From: a virus
DNA length: 64,000 nucleotides
Reading direction: 5' to 3' (one strand)
IMG/VR virus record: IMGVR_UViG_3300044625_001067
Span: 159,473 to 223,472 of that record
Part shown: one piece after another, positions 7,057-14,559 of the stretch
How positions within the stretch are numbered: position 1 is the first letter of the stretch
Layout: each line of letters starts with the position of its first letter
Notes under the pieces: generated by a model
What the model was told of the DNA's origin: nothing
What the model saw: only the letters and a program-made list of their open reading frames with translations
The model's database searches: none
Position numbers and translations under genes: made by a program

Positions 7057-8163
7057 ATGAAAACAAAAACCGCAAAAACCGCAGCAACTGTCTTGGCTTT
7101 GACTTTCGCCTTAGCAACCCTGCTCTCGGCAACACCGGCACTCGCAGCGTCAGCCGGACGAATAAGCGGACGGAGCTTTCGCAGTTCGTCTAGCTATAAC
7201 CGACCATCTCGGTCCCCAAGTTATAAGAGTAGCCGCTCCAGCTCTCCAAGCTATAGGGCCTCTCCCTCACCGGTGCTAAGAAGCATCCCTGCACCGGGGC
7301 TGAGTAGAAGTTCAAGCTACTACGGTGGCGGCCCTTCGAGAGCGTACCGAAAAACACTACCCTATAGCAACCCCGGAAACAACAGAACGAACATTATTGT
7401 CATGCCGGACATGACACCGAACGTTTATCCGATTGCTCCTCCACTTTATTCGTCGCAAGTGGCACCAGTGCCGCAAACACCTGTGAGCCCTGCGTTCTTT
7501 TTCGTACTCCTTGCTGTGTTGGGGGCTGGGGGCTTGGCTATCTTTCTGCTGGCTGGGGGTTGGGACGACTTTGTGAGCCCATGGGTGAGTACTCAGCGGG
7601 ACAAGCTTAGAAAGACGACCGTGGTGAGGCAGCGAGTGGCCTTGCTCGCCTCTGCAAAGGACCTACAAACAGACCTAATACGACTCGCTCGGCGAGGGGA
7701 CACGGACAGTGCTGAGGGTCTCTCGAAGATCCTGCAAGAAACTTCCCTCGCCCTTCTTCGCCACCCCGACAAAGTTGTTTACGCGTGGAGCAGTACTGAG
7801 CAGGTGGCGTCAGGAGAGGCAGAAAGCCGATTCGACCAACTTTCCATGGAAGAACGCTCGAAGGCATCAGAGGAAGTTCTCACGAATGTGGGCGGGAGCA
7901 TCTCAGAGCGTAAGGTCAAACCACAAAGAGACGTCACGGAAAACGAGTATATCCTTGTGAGCGTGCTTGTGGCATCGGACCGAAAGCTGGGTCTCAAACT
8001 GTCGGACTCGCATGAGAGCCTAAACGCCAATCTTGTAACCCTTGGTTCAGTCTCTCCTGAGGATCTGGTGGCACTGGAAGTTATTTGGCAGCCCGAAGAC
8101 GAGTTTGATGTTCTGTCAAAGGATGAACTTTTGAGCCTGTACCCTGACTTGAACGTGCTTTAA
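7057..8163 (+). CDS. DUF1517-family cyanobacterial membrane protein
   Basis: A 368-residue protein with an N-terminal signal sequence (hydrophobic core TVLALTFALATLL, AxA-type site near residue 30). Next come a Ser/Arg/Tyr-rich segment starting GRISGRSFRSS, a transmembrane span around residues 148-167 (FFFVLLAVLGAGGLAIFLLA) and a soluble C-terminal domain. That domain contains LLRHPDKVVYAW, EERSKASEEVLTNV and a terminal LSLYPDLNVL. This order (GRIGGxSFR, membrane, LLRHPxxWVY, ExLxNV, YPDL) is the DUF1517 family, otherwise known from cyanobacteria and plastids and of unknown function. A host-derived accessory gene is the simplest reading. It probably sits in the cytoplasmic or thylakoid membrane. 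Confidence 0.8.
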   Translation: MKTKTAKTAATVLALTFALATLLSATPALAASAGRISGRSFRSSSSYNRPSRSPSYKSSRSSSPSYRASPSPVLRSIPAPGLSRSSSYYGGGPSRAYRKTLPYSNPGNNRTNIIVMPDMTPNVYPIAPPLYSSQVAPVPQTPVSPAFFFVLLAVLGAGGLAIFLLAGGWDDFVSPWVSTQRDKLRKTTVVRQRVALLASAKDLQTDLIRLARRGDTDSAEGLSKILQETSLALLRHPDKVVYAWSSTEQVASGEAESRFDQLSMEERSKASEEVLTNVGGSISERKVKPQRDVTENEYILVSVLVASDRKLGLKLSDSHESLNANLVTLGSVSPEDLVALEVIWQPEDEFDVLSKDELLSLYPDLNVL

Positions 8164-8167
8164 GGAG

Positions 8168-8175
8168 GGGTAAAA
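8168..8175 (+). promoter_or_regulatory. GGGTAAAA motif (late-promoter candidate)
   Basis: GGGTAAAATAAAAA, 52 nt before the MNKLDH-family gene at 8220. The same extended sequence precedes the paralogue at 45604, so leader gene and promoter may have been copied together. Confidence 0.55.
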
Positions 8176-8219
8176 TAAAAACATAGGTGAACCCCCTCGT
8201 AACTTTCACACTTCCACCC

Positions 8220-8478
8220 ATGAACAAACTCGACCACTGTTACCTCGAAGCCCTTTCAGAAGCACTGAAAGGTAACTTAGGCGAAGCTTTAGAACTCCGC
8301 AATGAAGCGGATGCGTTAGCATCCGAAGGCTTCGCCTTCTCCGAAAATTACGGGAATAAATACCCATTCATTGAAGAAGCGGTGAATACACTCCTTGGCT
8401 CTTTTGACTTTACAAGATGTGTCCGAGCCGACGGCTCGGCCTATGGTACACGAGGAAAGTGTAAGAAGGGTACCGAAC
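8220..8478. repeat. Dispersed repeat, copy 1 (leader module)
   Basis: About 260 bp nearly identical at DNA level to 59186-59442, and for its first ~170 bp to 45604-45772. The three copies lie tens of kilobases apart in non-homologous contexts. Confidence 0.85.
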
Positions 8479-8699
8479 AGAGCTCAGCCAAGGGTCCGAA
8501 TAGTATTTACGGGGACATTCACGAGACCATTCTTAGAGGGCTTGAAAAACAGAGCTCAGTCAAGGTTCCGACTAGTGTTCTAAAGGCCCGTATTAGAAGG
8601 CTTGAAAAAGCTATGGACGACACCTATTCAACTACAGAACAAGAGAGAATTTCCACAGCCATTCGGAAACTCAAGAAGACAATAGATGAAGCAGGTTAG
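8220..8699 (+). CDS. MNKLDH-leader protein, copy 1 (159 aa)
   Basis: The ATG at 8220 is chosen because it aligns with the starts of two other genes (45604 and 59186) that share the first 80 residues almost exactly. The leader runs from MNKLDHCYLEALSEALKGNL to a short Cys motif, TRCVRADGSAYGTRGKCKKG (two Cys, YGT, GKC-KKGTE). After the leader the sequence diverges. Here it consists of two related segments (EQSSAKGPNSIY... and KQSSVKVPTSVL..., each ending in a G/R-LEK helix). It is outside the structural cluster but has the late-type motif upstream. Function unknown; the modular build suggests a shared targeting or processing tag on variable cargo (inference). Confidence 0.7.
   Translation: MNKLDHCYLEALSEALKGNLGEALELRNEADALASEGFAFSENYGNKYPFIEEAVNTLLGSFDFTRCVRADGSAYGTRGKCKKGTEQSSAKGPNSIYGDIHETILRGLEKQSSVKVPTSVLKARIRRLEKAMDDTYSTTEQERISTAIRKLKKTIDEAG
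8477..8610. repeat. Diverged tandem repeat (2 units of ~66 nt)
   Basis: ACAGAGCTCAG(C/T)CAAGG starts each unit (about 8477 and 8543) and each ends with a GGCTTGAAAAA segment. The reading frame is preserved. It encodes the two related C-terminal segments of the copy-1 leader protein. Confidence 0.65.
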
Positions 8700-8711
8700 G
8701 GCAAAAGAAAG

Positions 8712-8727
8712 AAAAAAAAAAAAAAAA
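8712..8727. repeat. A16 homopolymer
   Basis: Sixteen consecutive A immediately after the copy-1 leader gene, preceded by further A-rich sequence. No hairpin precedes it on the + strand, so it is not an obvious terminator. Confidence 0.8.
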
Positions 8728-8797
8728 GTCTAACTAAACCCCTTCTGAAGAAAAACTCCCCAAAGCTACAAACAATGAAAGAAACATAAGACTAGCA

Positions 8798-8989
8798 ATG
8801 GATCGTCGTAGTTTGGCGTTGATGAAGCAAATCTCGAAAGAACTAAACAAAGACGAGGGAAGTTTAGAGGTTTTAAAAGAACTAAGCAAACGACAAAAAA
8901 CTGATGAAAAGTTTACAGCTTTGCGTTCCAGAGCTGTAGAAATTGTTAAAGGACTAAGGGCACAACAAAAGAAAAAGACAGACCTTTGA
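8798..8989 (+). CDS. Small basic helical protein (63 aa)
   Basis: Lys/Arg- and Leu-rich helices (SLALMKQISKELNKDEGSL...; ends QQKKKTDL). No clear ribosome-binding site and no family recognised. It lies between the A16 tract and the gene at 9000. Confidence 0.5.
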   Translation: MDRRSLALMKQISKELNKDEGSLEVLKELSKRQKTDEKFTALRSRAVEIVKGLRAQQKKKTDL

Positions 8990-8999
8990 CTGGGGTTAA

Positions 9000-9197
9000 A
9001 TGAAAGGGGAAAGTGCCACTTGGCAGTGGGGTGACGAGCTACAAGAACGAAAGCTACCGTCTCCTGAGGAACAAGCCTTAGCTGACGCCGAGCACTCACT
9101 GCGAATGGTAGCGGCAGGCCTACAGCTAGAAAAAGCGGATAACCGCCCTGAGCGGGGCGGTTTAGGCCCTTGCTTTAACGCGACAAACACGCTATAA
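9000..9197 (+). CDS. Hypothetical protein (65 aa) overlapping terminator/promoter
   Basis: The first 45 residues look like a charged helical protein (MKGESATWQWGDELQERKL...). The last ~20 codons run through an inverted repeat at 9141-9162 and into the sigma-70 promoter at 9170-9198. The C-terminus may therefore be under little protein-level constraint, or the frame may be chance. Confidence 0.4.
   Translation: MKGESATWQWGDELQERKLPSPEEQALADAEHSLRMVAAGLQLEKADNRPERGGLGPCFNATNTL
9141..9163 (+). terminator. Probable terminator hairpin
   Basis: AACCGCCC (9141-9148) pairs with GGGCGGTT (9155-9162), an 8-bp GC-rich stem. Only TTT follows, so it is a weak intrinsic terminator or an attenuator just upstream of the next promoter. 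Confidence 0.45.
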
Positions 9198-9198
9198 T
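9170..9198 (+). promoter_or_regulatory. Sigma-70-type early promoter
   Basis: TTGCTT (9170-9175), 17-nt spacer, TATAAT (9193-9198). It is 22 nt before the GTG of the metallophosphoesterase gene. The same hexamers and spacing recur at 10764-10792. Confidence 0.8.
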
Positions 9199-9220
9199 AG
9201 TTTTTGTTTGGGGAACCACT

Positions 9221-9856
9221 GTGAAAATCAGATTCATCGGTGATGTTCATTGCAAATGGTCGAAGTATGAGAAGCTAATTAGAGAATGCAACCGCTCTCT
9301 TCAAGTCGGGGACTTCGGTGTGGGTTTCATCGACCCGAAGACCGAGAAGCCATACAGCAGCCCACCCTACGACGCGATGTCAAAAGGCGAGCACTTTTTC
9401 GTACGAGGAAACCACGACAGTCCCGGTGCCTGCAAAAGACACCCTTACTGGGTGAAAGACGGGGGCTCGATGTTCGGGCGCGACGACATTTTTTGTGTGG
9501 GTGGAGCTTACTCCATCGATAGGGACCGACGCACAGAGCGCTACGACTGGTGGCCTGACGAAGAGCTTTCTTACGGCGAGCTTTGCAACATTACGGACGC
9601 GTATGAGCTTGTGAAGCCGAAGGTTGTCGTCACGCATGAGTGCCCGGACTCTGTAATTTCTCTGGTTTGTCACAAAGTGGGGATGCACAAATTTGACATC
9701 CCTTCGGTAACACGAAGGTGTTTTGACAACATGCTCGAGATTCATAAACCGGACCTTTGGATTCATGGCCACTGGCATCTAAATCACCATACGGTGTACA
9801 AAGGTGTGGAATTTATTGGTCTTGGTGAGCTATCCTTCCTCGACATGGACGTTTAA
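9221..9856 (+). CDS. Metallophosphoesterase
   Basis: A 211-residue calcineurin-like phosphoesterase with GTG start. The metal-binding motifs appear in order: GDVH at residues 7-10, GDFG near 31, GNHD near 64, a TH-E near 139 and GHWH near 185. All residues needed for a two-metal active site are present. The substrate cannot be told from sequence; phage members act on phosphoprotein, nucleotide or nucleic-acid phosphoesters. It has its own sigma-70 promoter and is probably expressed early. Confidence 0.85.
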   Translation: MKIRFIGDVHCKWSKYEKLIRECNRSLQVGDFGVGFIDPKTEKPYSSPPYDAMSKGEHFFVRGNHDSPGACKRHPYWVKDGGSMFGRDDIFCVGGAYSIDRDRRTERYDWWPDEELSYGELCNITDAYELVKPKVVVTHECPDSVISLVCHKVGMHKFDIPSVTRRCFDNMLEIHKPDLWIHGHWHLNHHTVYKGVEFIGLGELSFLDMDV

Positions 9857-9915
9857 TCAAGCCCCCACTCATAGGGAACGTCGTACGAAGGTCAATTACA
9901 AGGAATCTACACCGC

Positions 9916-9921
9916 TATACT
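9916..9921 (+). promoter_or_regulatory. Possible -10 (TATACT)
   Basis: CCGCTATACTAAG, like the CGCTATA(A/G)T contexts of the neighbouring early promoters, 64 nt before the gene at 9985. No convincing -35. Confidence 0.4.
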
Positions 9922-9984
9922 AAGTTTGTGGCCCCCCCTTCTTTCTACCTATAAGCCTTAAATCAAAACCACCATTAAAGCAAA

Positions 9985-10554
9985 ATGACAACAGTAATTA
10001 ACCTCTTCGGCGGGTCCGGTTGCGGAAAATCAACCACAGCTGCGCTCCTCTTCGCCAGAATGAAGCTGGCCGGCATTCACGTTGAACTTGTAAGAGAGTA
10101 TGTGAAGTACTGGGCGTGGAACGACCGCAAAGTGCGTGAGTGGGACCAACTCTACCTCCTCGGTAAGCAAAGCGCCTACGAGAGCATGCTGTACGGCAAA
10201 GTTGACTACATTGTTACCGACAGCCCTATACTTCTGGCAGGAATCTACCAAGACTACCGGTCTCAAGGCAAAGACACGTACGTAAGTTCCGCCGCTCAAT
10301 CCTTCATGGCTCACGCAGAGGAAAGGGGTGTAACGTACAAGAATTTCTTCCTAAATCGCATCAAGCCCTTCGACCCTCGCGGACGTTACGAAACCGAAGA
10401 CCAAGCCAAAAGAGTTGACGAGTTTGTCTACGACTATCTGTGCAAGTACAGTGGGTTCCGTCCAATCTCAATATCTGGACCGGACGAACGCAGGGACACA
10501 GAGATTTTGAGCTATCTTGGTGAGCTACATTTTAAGGAGGCTCCCTCGCTGTGA
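9985..10554 (+). CDS. P-loop kinase-like ATPase (NadR/AAA_28 type)
   Basis: A 189-residue protein with a clear Walker A near the N-terminus (GGSGCGKST, residues ~9-17) and an acidic strand DYIVTDSPILL (about residues 73-83) that fits a Walker B/LID-type position. The overall plan resembles the NadR-like nucleoside kinase/AAA_28 ATPases found in many cyanophages. Probable role: phosphorylation of a nucleoside, nucleotide or small cofactor; the substrate is not predictable. It overlaps the next gene by 4 nt. Confidence 0.7.
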   Translation: MTTVINLFGGSGCGKSTTAALLFARMKLAGIHVELVREYVKYWAWNDRKVREWDQLYLLGKQSAYESMLYGKVDYIVTDSPILLAGIYQDYRSQGKDTYVSSAAQSFMAHAEERGVTYKNFFLNRIKPFDPRGRYETEDQAKRVDEFVYDYLCKYSGFRPISISGPDERRDTEILSYLGELHFKEAPSL

Positions 10555-10736
10555 CACTAACTTTCCGAGAACTTTTAGAAAGTTTGCAGACTTTTGCTAA
10601 CGATGACCTGGACAAGGACGCTACTGTGGAGGTAGACGGGGAATTTTTTGGAGTGTCGCACTTTGGAGTGTCCACCTGTTTGGATGACACACCGCTTGAT
10701 GAAGGGCACCCCTTTCTTTCAACTGCAACAAGGTAA
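10551..10736 (+). CDS. Hypothetical protein (61 aa)
   Basis: GTG start at 10551 with a strong AAGGAGG Shine-Dalgarno about 11 nt upstream, inside the preceding gene. The short acidic protein ends with QL-like phage early features but no known motif. Closely followed by the promoter at 10757-10792. Confidence 0.55.
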   Translation: MTLTFRELLESLQTFANDDLDKDATVEVDGEFFGVSHFGVSTCLDDTPLDEGHPFLSTATR

Positions 10737-10756
10737 AGTGTTGCCTTAGGATGGTT

Positions 10757-10792
10757 CCCCGGCTTGCTTTGCTGGGGCAAAACAGCTATAAT
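10757..10792 (+). promoter_or_regulatory. Sigma-70-type early promoter with inverted repeat
   Basis: TTGCTT (10764-10769), 17-nt spacer, TATAAT (10787-10792). CCCC and GC blocks on the left are mirrored by GC and GGGG (10757-10777), placing the -35 in the loop. It drives the gene at 10816. Confidence 0.75.
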
Positions 10793-10815
10793 ACGCTCAT
10801 AAATCCTGAAAACCA

Positions 10816-10992
10816 ATGTCATACAACCCGGACTCAGATACCTACCCCTTCAACGACAGCGAGACTCTGTTAAACTTCCTGGACCGTCTTCTACTGGAGT
10901 CCGTGTCGTGCGAAGGAGGCCTTGTGCCCCTCACTTCTTCTCGGTTTCAACGCCTTTCCAGGCTTGTTGAAGGTGTCTCAATTGACGATTGA
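10816..10992 (+). CDS. Hypothetical protein (58 aa)
   Basis: ATG at 10816, TGA at 10990-10992, 23 nt after a strong promoter. It begins MSYNPDSDTYPF. The next gene starts with the similar CAATGTCATTCAACCCAGAC (MSFNPDW), suggesting a duplicated start region. The rest is helical, with no family recognised. Confidence 0.6.
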   Translation: MSYNPDSDTYPFNDSETLLNFLDRLLLESVSCEGGLVPLTSSRFQRLSRLVEGVSIDD

Positions 10993-11049
10993 CCTTGACC
11001 CCCGTTGGGCGGTGAGCGGTTAGCCCCCTTGCCTTGGGCGGTTTCCCCG

Positions 11050-11078
11050 TTTGTTTTCCAGAAGGAAAACGCTATAGT
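11050..11078 (+). promoter_or_regulatory. Early promoter with hairpin
   Basis: GTTTTCC (11053-11059), AGAA, GGAAAAC (11064-11070) form a perfect 7-bp hairpin; TATAGT (11073-11078) follows two bases later. TTTGTT (11050-11055) is at -35 spacing (17 nt). It drives the gene at 11103. Confidence 0.65.
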
Positions 11079-11102
11079 ATTTACGTGACCTTCGAAGAAC
11101 CA

Positions 11103-11369
11103 ATGTCATTCAACCCAGACTGGGCTTCACCTCCAGGGTCTATCGTAAGGGAGTTACGTCTGGAGCGTAGAATTTCTCTTCACGACTTTGCGGGAGAAAC
11201 AGGGTTAACCGTACCCGAAGTTCTTGAACTTGAGGAAGGGAACCTTCGCATCGACCCTCATCTAGCGGAGCGCCTTGAGTACGTGTTCGGACAACCAACT
11301 GAAAAGTTTTGGCTCACCCTTCAACTAAACTACGACAATGACCTTAAAAGAGGAAGAAAGCATGATTGA
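11103..11369 (+). CDS. HigA-like XRE-family HTH protein (88 aa)
   Basis: The ATG at 11103, after the promoter, is preferred to an upstream in-frame codon at 11034. The sequence follows the HigA/VapI-type antitoxin plan: PPGSIVRELRLERRISLHDFA, then ETGLTVPEVLELEEG (helix-turn-helix), then an ERLEYVFGQPTEKFWLTLQ tail (typical xFWLNLQ ending) and basic C-terminus. No toxin-like HigB neighbour is visible. It may be a stand-alone regulator of early transcription or an antitoxin against a host toxin (inference). Confidence 0.75.
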   Translation: MSFNPDWASPPGSIVRELRLERRISLHDFAGETGLTVPEVLELEEGNLRIDPHLAERLEYVFGQPTEKFWLTLQLNYDNDLKRGRKHD

Positions 11370-11637
11370 GCTACTTGTAACGGAGAACAAAAGTATTGAT
11401 CCCGCACGATTTTACCGAAACCGAGTTCGTGTCTTTCTCGATAGAAACTACAACTATGGTATGTGGGTAGACGAAGACAAATTGTTTGACCTTTTGTCGC
11501 TGGAGCAGAAAAAACAGTACCTTGTTGACAGATCCTCTAGTGGATGCAAGTACAATGTTACACGAGAGGTAGCACAGAGGGTTCTTGCAGTGGGACACAC
11601 TCACCTCAGTAAGCAGAAACTTCGCCCATGCTTGTGA
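11362..11637 (+). CDS. Hypothetical protein (91 aa)
   Basis: The ATG at 11362 overlaps the HigA-like stop and has AGGAAG 6 nt upstream; an in-frame ATG at 11338 would overlap by 32 nt and is less likely. It starts MIELLVTENKSIDPARFYRN; basic, Tyr-rich, C-terminal TKLS-type helix. No family recognised. Its position after the HTH gene could fit a toxin-antitoxin partner, but no toxin signature is visible. Confidence 0.6.
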   Translation: MIELLVTENKSIDPARFYRNRVRVFLDRNYNYGMWVDEDKLFDLLSLEQKKQYLVDRSSSGCKYNVTREVAQRVLAVGHTHLSKQKLRPCL

Positions 11638-11843
11638 CTCCTCGCAGGGTCGGTGACGCTGCTAGAAAAGTTATTGAGACACTTCGCGAGCTTGGTCTAT
11701 CCCACTTGTACAAAGAGGACCAAGTTCTGAGAGAGATGCTGGAAAAGTTTAACAGCAAGGACTCGTGGGGTTGGACCTCCCAGACTCTTGCCGATCACTG
11801 GCTGCAGAGCAATGGCTTGTGGGATTTGAACGACAATAATTAA
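11628..11843 (+). CDS. Hypothetical protein (71 aa)
   Basis: Overlaps the previous gene by 10 nt. Starts MLVTPRRVGDAARKVIETL, helical throughout with Trp-rich centre (SWGWTSQTLADHWL). Last gene before the topoisomerase. No family recognised. Confidence 0.6.
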   Translation: MLVTPRRVGDAARKVIETLRELGLSHLYKEDQVLREMLEKFNSKDSWGWTSQTLADHWLQSNGLWDLNDNN

Positions 11844-11889
11844 TACACCCTTCTTTAACAACCAAATTAGCTCAGCAATTACCCTTGAA

Positions 11890-13911
11890 ATGACAAACAC
11901 TGTCAATGTAAACCTAGTCCAGCAAATTCAGGACGATTACCTTGCCTACTCGCTCAGTGTAATCGTGGGGCGAGCATTCCCCCGGTACACGGACGGGTGT
12001 AAGAGTATCTCTCGACGCATTGTAACAGCCATGAAGTGGCTCAACTTGAAGCCGGACGGTCGCTACATGAAGAGCGCTAGGGTAGAGGGGGAGGTTATGG
12101 GTAAATTGAGCCCCCACGGCGGAAGCTACAGCTCTATTGTCACTTTGGCTGCCCCATGGAATAATATGGCCCCGCTCGTAGACGGGCACGGGAATTGGGG
12201 GTCTTCGACAGACTCTGCGGCGTCGTCAAGGTACACTGAGTGCAAGCTCTCCCCTTTCGCCTGGGACTGCCTCCTCGACGACTCAGAAACCTGGGAGACG
12301 ATGTCAAACTACGACGGTACGCTGCAGGAGCCAATCGAGTTGAACGCAAAGATCCCTTACGTTTTGCTCAATGGTCAAGAGGGCATTGGCGTGGGATACG
12401 CCTGTAAAATCGCCTCTCACAGTCTCCGTTCGATTGTTGAAGCAACCAAGCTGGTTTGCAAGGAAGCAACAACGTTTGAGGCACGCGCAGAGAACCTACG
12501 AAAAGCACGGGAGGTTCTCTCCCCTGACTTTCCAACTGGGACCCAGATTGTAAAAGACGATCAGTTGGAACAGTACTCACTAACAGGTATTGGCAGCATT
12601 CGCTGCATGGCGAAGGTTGAGATTGGTACCCAGACCCGTAGTGGAAAGGCAAAGGACCGTCCTTCCTTATCCTTTACGAACTTACCGCCAGGAACCAATC
12701 CTGAGAAAATCGGTGAGCAAGTGAAAAATGAGGTTGAGAAGGGAAGGATTGATGGTGTCGCTGAAGTCAATGACCTGTCCGATCTTACGGGGGACTGCGT
12801 TCAAATTGTGGCCAAGCCCGGTGTGAGCCCGGAAAAGCTAAGAGATCAACTTTACGCCTACACAGACCTTGATTCCAAGTTTTCAGCGAGAACCTTAGTT
12901 ATCGACGGCACGAAGCCCGTAGAGCTCTCCCCGGTGGAAATTGTAGAGAAATGGGTGACATGGAGGTTGGGTAGATTACAAGTTAAATTCGAGAATGAGC
13001 TCACTCATCGAGAGGCTCGCCTGGAAATTGTTCAGGGACTGCTCAAGGCCATTGACACGATGGACTTGATTATTAAGCGTATTCGTGCGGCAAAAGACAA
13101 GTCTGAGGCGAAAGTCGCTCTAACGACTGCACCTCTGAAGTTCTCGGATAAGCAAGCTGAGGCCATTCTAGACATGCGCTTGCGCCAGCTTACGAACCTT
13201 GATCAAAACGATCTTATTGTCGAAGATAACTACCTTCAAGGCCGGATTCAAGAGCTGGTAGAGCTGTCCAGCGACGAAACCAGAGGGACTACCGCGAGAC
13301 AAGTGTATATGCTCAATGAGCTGACCGAGATAGGAAAACGCCACGGAGAGGCTCGCCGAAGCCCCCTCATAGACCCCCCAACTGGCGGTGTGACCCGTGC
13401 TCCTGGGGAAAGCGTGAAGCGCCCTGCAGCCGCACCAAAGCCACGATTCCTGAAGATTGACTCGAAGAAGGGCACTGTTGAGCAGGTGAAAGGGCCACGT
13501 GGAGCTCTTGTCGTAGACCCCAAAGACAAGGTTATTCTTATGACTGAGGACGGGACACTGAAAAAGGTGTCAGCAACCTTCAAGGGAGTTATCTCAACAG
13601 CGTACTCCGCTGTTTGCTTGGCGAAGAAGGAGTCCGACGTTTCCTCGAAAAAGTACCTAGTTGTGCTCGAACTCGACGGGCAGCTCAAGGCACTGACCCT
13701 GAGCGGAGAAGACCTTTGCAAGGTGACGAGTAAAGGCAAGAGATGGCTACCCGAAGGTTCCACACTGAGGCACTTTGGAGAGGGGGGTTTCACCCTGGAC
13801 TGGGTTTCAACTCGAAAGAAGGCAATGAAACTCGACCTGTCAGTAAAGCTCGGGAAGCCGGGGGGCAAAGGAATTAAAGTCGCAAATATAGATGAGGTGA
13901 AACTACCTTAG
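11890..13911 (+). CDS. Type IIA DNA topoisomerase subunit A (GyrA/ParC type)
   Basis: A 673-residue protein. Near the N-terminus, YLAYSLSVIVGRAFPRYTDG is the start of the breakage-reunion domain. VMGKLSPHGG lies near residue 70 and SSRYTECKL near 112-120, with the catalytic tyrosine at about Tyr115 preceded by Arg. The coiled-coil arm contains the conserved AILDMRLRQLTNLD near residue 425. The last ~150 residues form a basic C-terminal region where beta-pinwheel blades would be expected (VILMTEDGTLKKVS, LVVLELDGQLKAL). It cuts and rejoins both strands, relieving torsion during replication. The ATPase subunit (GyrB/ParE) is not in this window, so it must lie elsewhere in the phage genome or come from the host. 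Confidence 0.9.
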   Translation: MTNTVNVNLVQQIQDDYLAYSLSVIVGRAFPRYTDGCKSISRRIVTAMKWLNLKPDGRYMKSARVEGEVMGKLSPHGGSYSSIVTLAAPWNNMAPLVDGHGNWGSSTDSAASSRYTECKLSPFAWDCLLDDSETWETMSNYDGTLQEPIELNAKIPYVLLNGQEGIGVGYACKIASHSLRSIVEATKLVCKEATTFEARAENLRKAREVLSPDFPTGTQIVKDDQLEQYSLTGIGSIRCMAKVEIGTQTRSGKAKDRPSLSFTNLPPGTNPEKIGEQVKNEVEKGRIDGVAEVNDLSDLTGDCVQIVAKPGVSPEKLRDQLYAYTDLDSKFSARTLVIDGTKPVELSPVEIVEKWVTWRLGRLQVKFENELTHREARLEIVQGLLKAIDTMDLIIKRIRAAKDKSEAKVALTTAPLKFSDKQAEAILDMRLRQLTNLDQNDLIVEDNYLQGRIQELVELSSDETRGTTARQVYMLNELTEIGKRHGEARRSPLIDPPTGGVTRAPGESVKRPAAAPKPRFLKIDSKKGTVEQVKGPRGALVVDPKDKVILMTEDGTLKKVSATFKGVISTAYSAVCLAKKESDVSSKKYLVVLELDGQLKALTLSGEDLCKVTSKGKRWLPEGSTLRHFGEGGFTLDWVSTRKKAMKLDLSVKLGKPGGKGIKVANIDEVKLP

Positions 13912-13932
13912 GACGAAAAACGGAGTGAAACC

Positions 13933-13940
13933 GGGTAAAA
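13933..13940 (+). promoter_or_regulatory. GGGTAAAA motif (late-promoter candidate)
   Basis: CCGGGTAAAATTGGG lies 22 nt after the topoisomerase stop, ahead of the gene starting at 13990 or 14002. Confidence 0.45.
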
Positions 13941-14001
13941 TTGGGTACGGGACTTTACGTAGGATCTTGCCCGGCTAAACTCTTAATAGTTGAACAGAAC
14001 C

Positions 14002-14547
14002 ATGACTGTAGTCTATCCGGTTTCCAGGTTACTTTCAAACCCCCGAATTTTCCTAGCTATCTCAAATCATTTGGGAGGAGTTCTAGATGCAGAGGTACTG
14101 AGAGACGTTTTTTACGAACTCCTGGAAGTAGAAATTAACGGGTCTCCTGACGAAGAATGTGAGTTTTCCGCAGAAGAGGCGTGCTTTGAAGTTGAGGAGG
14201 ACGGGCTTGTTTACCATATCTACTTTGACACGGGTGCGTCGTTCAAACTCGAAGTTACAGAAGACGGTTTCCACCCTCAAATTTCCACCGAGTTTGAGTT
14301 GGCGACAGCATCTGCAGTGAACAACCGGCTCATCTCAGCAATCGAAGACTCCCACCCGGAGCTCAAAGACGATATTTCGTTCGAGCACCCCCCAACACCG
14401 GGAAACAGCTTCTTAAGTTCAAAAGACGGGGAAGGATTCTCCGGTAGTTTTCACCTTCGATCGGACCCCGACAAAAAGTTTTCCTTTACAATAACCTCAG
14501 TAGACCCTGAGTCTGACCACTTAGAAGCCAAAATCAAACCCCTTTAA
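14002..14547 (+). CDS. Hypothetical protein (181 aa)
   Basis: ATG at 14002 (MTVVYPVSRLLSNPRIF...); a TTG at 13990 is an alternative start adding four residues. Acidic alpha/beta protein with two similar beta-rich segments of the type FKLEVTEDGFHPQI / FTITSVDPESDHL. Located between topoisomerase and polymerase genes, so a replication-linked role is possible. Family not recognised. Confidence 0.6.
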   Translation: MTVVYPVSRLLSNPRIFLAISNHLGGVLDAEVLRDVFYELLEVEINGSPDEECEFSAEEACFEVEEDGLVYHIYFDTGASFKLEVTEDGFHPQISTEFELATASAVNNRLISAIEDSHPELKDDISFEHPPTPGNSFLSSKDGEGFSGSFHLRSDPDKKFSFTITSVDPESDHLEAKIKPL

Positions 14548-14559
14548 AGCGAAACACCC

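Noticed and set aside
13248-13868. Minus-strand open frame of 206 aa within the topoisomerase gene
   Set aside because: Ser/Pro-rich shadow of a conserved coding region; no start signal or neighbours on that strand.
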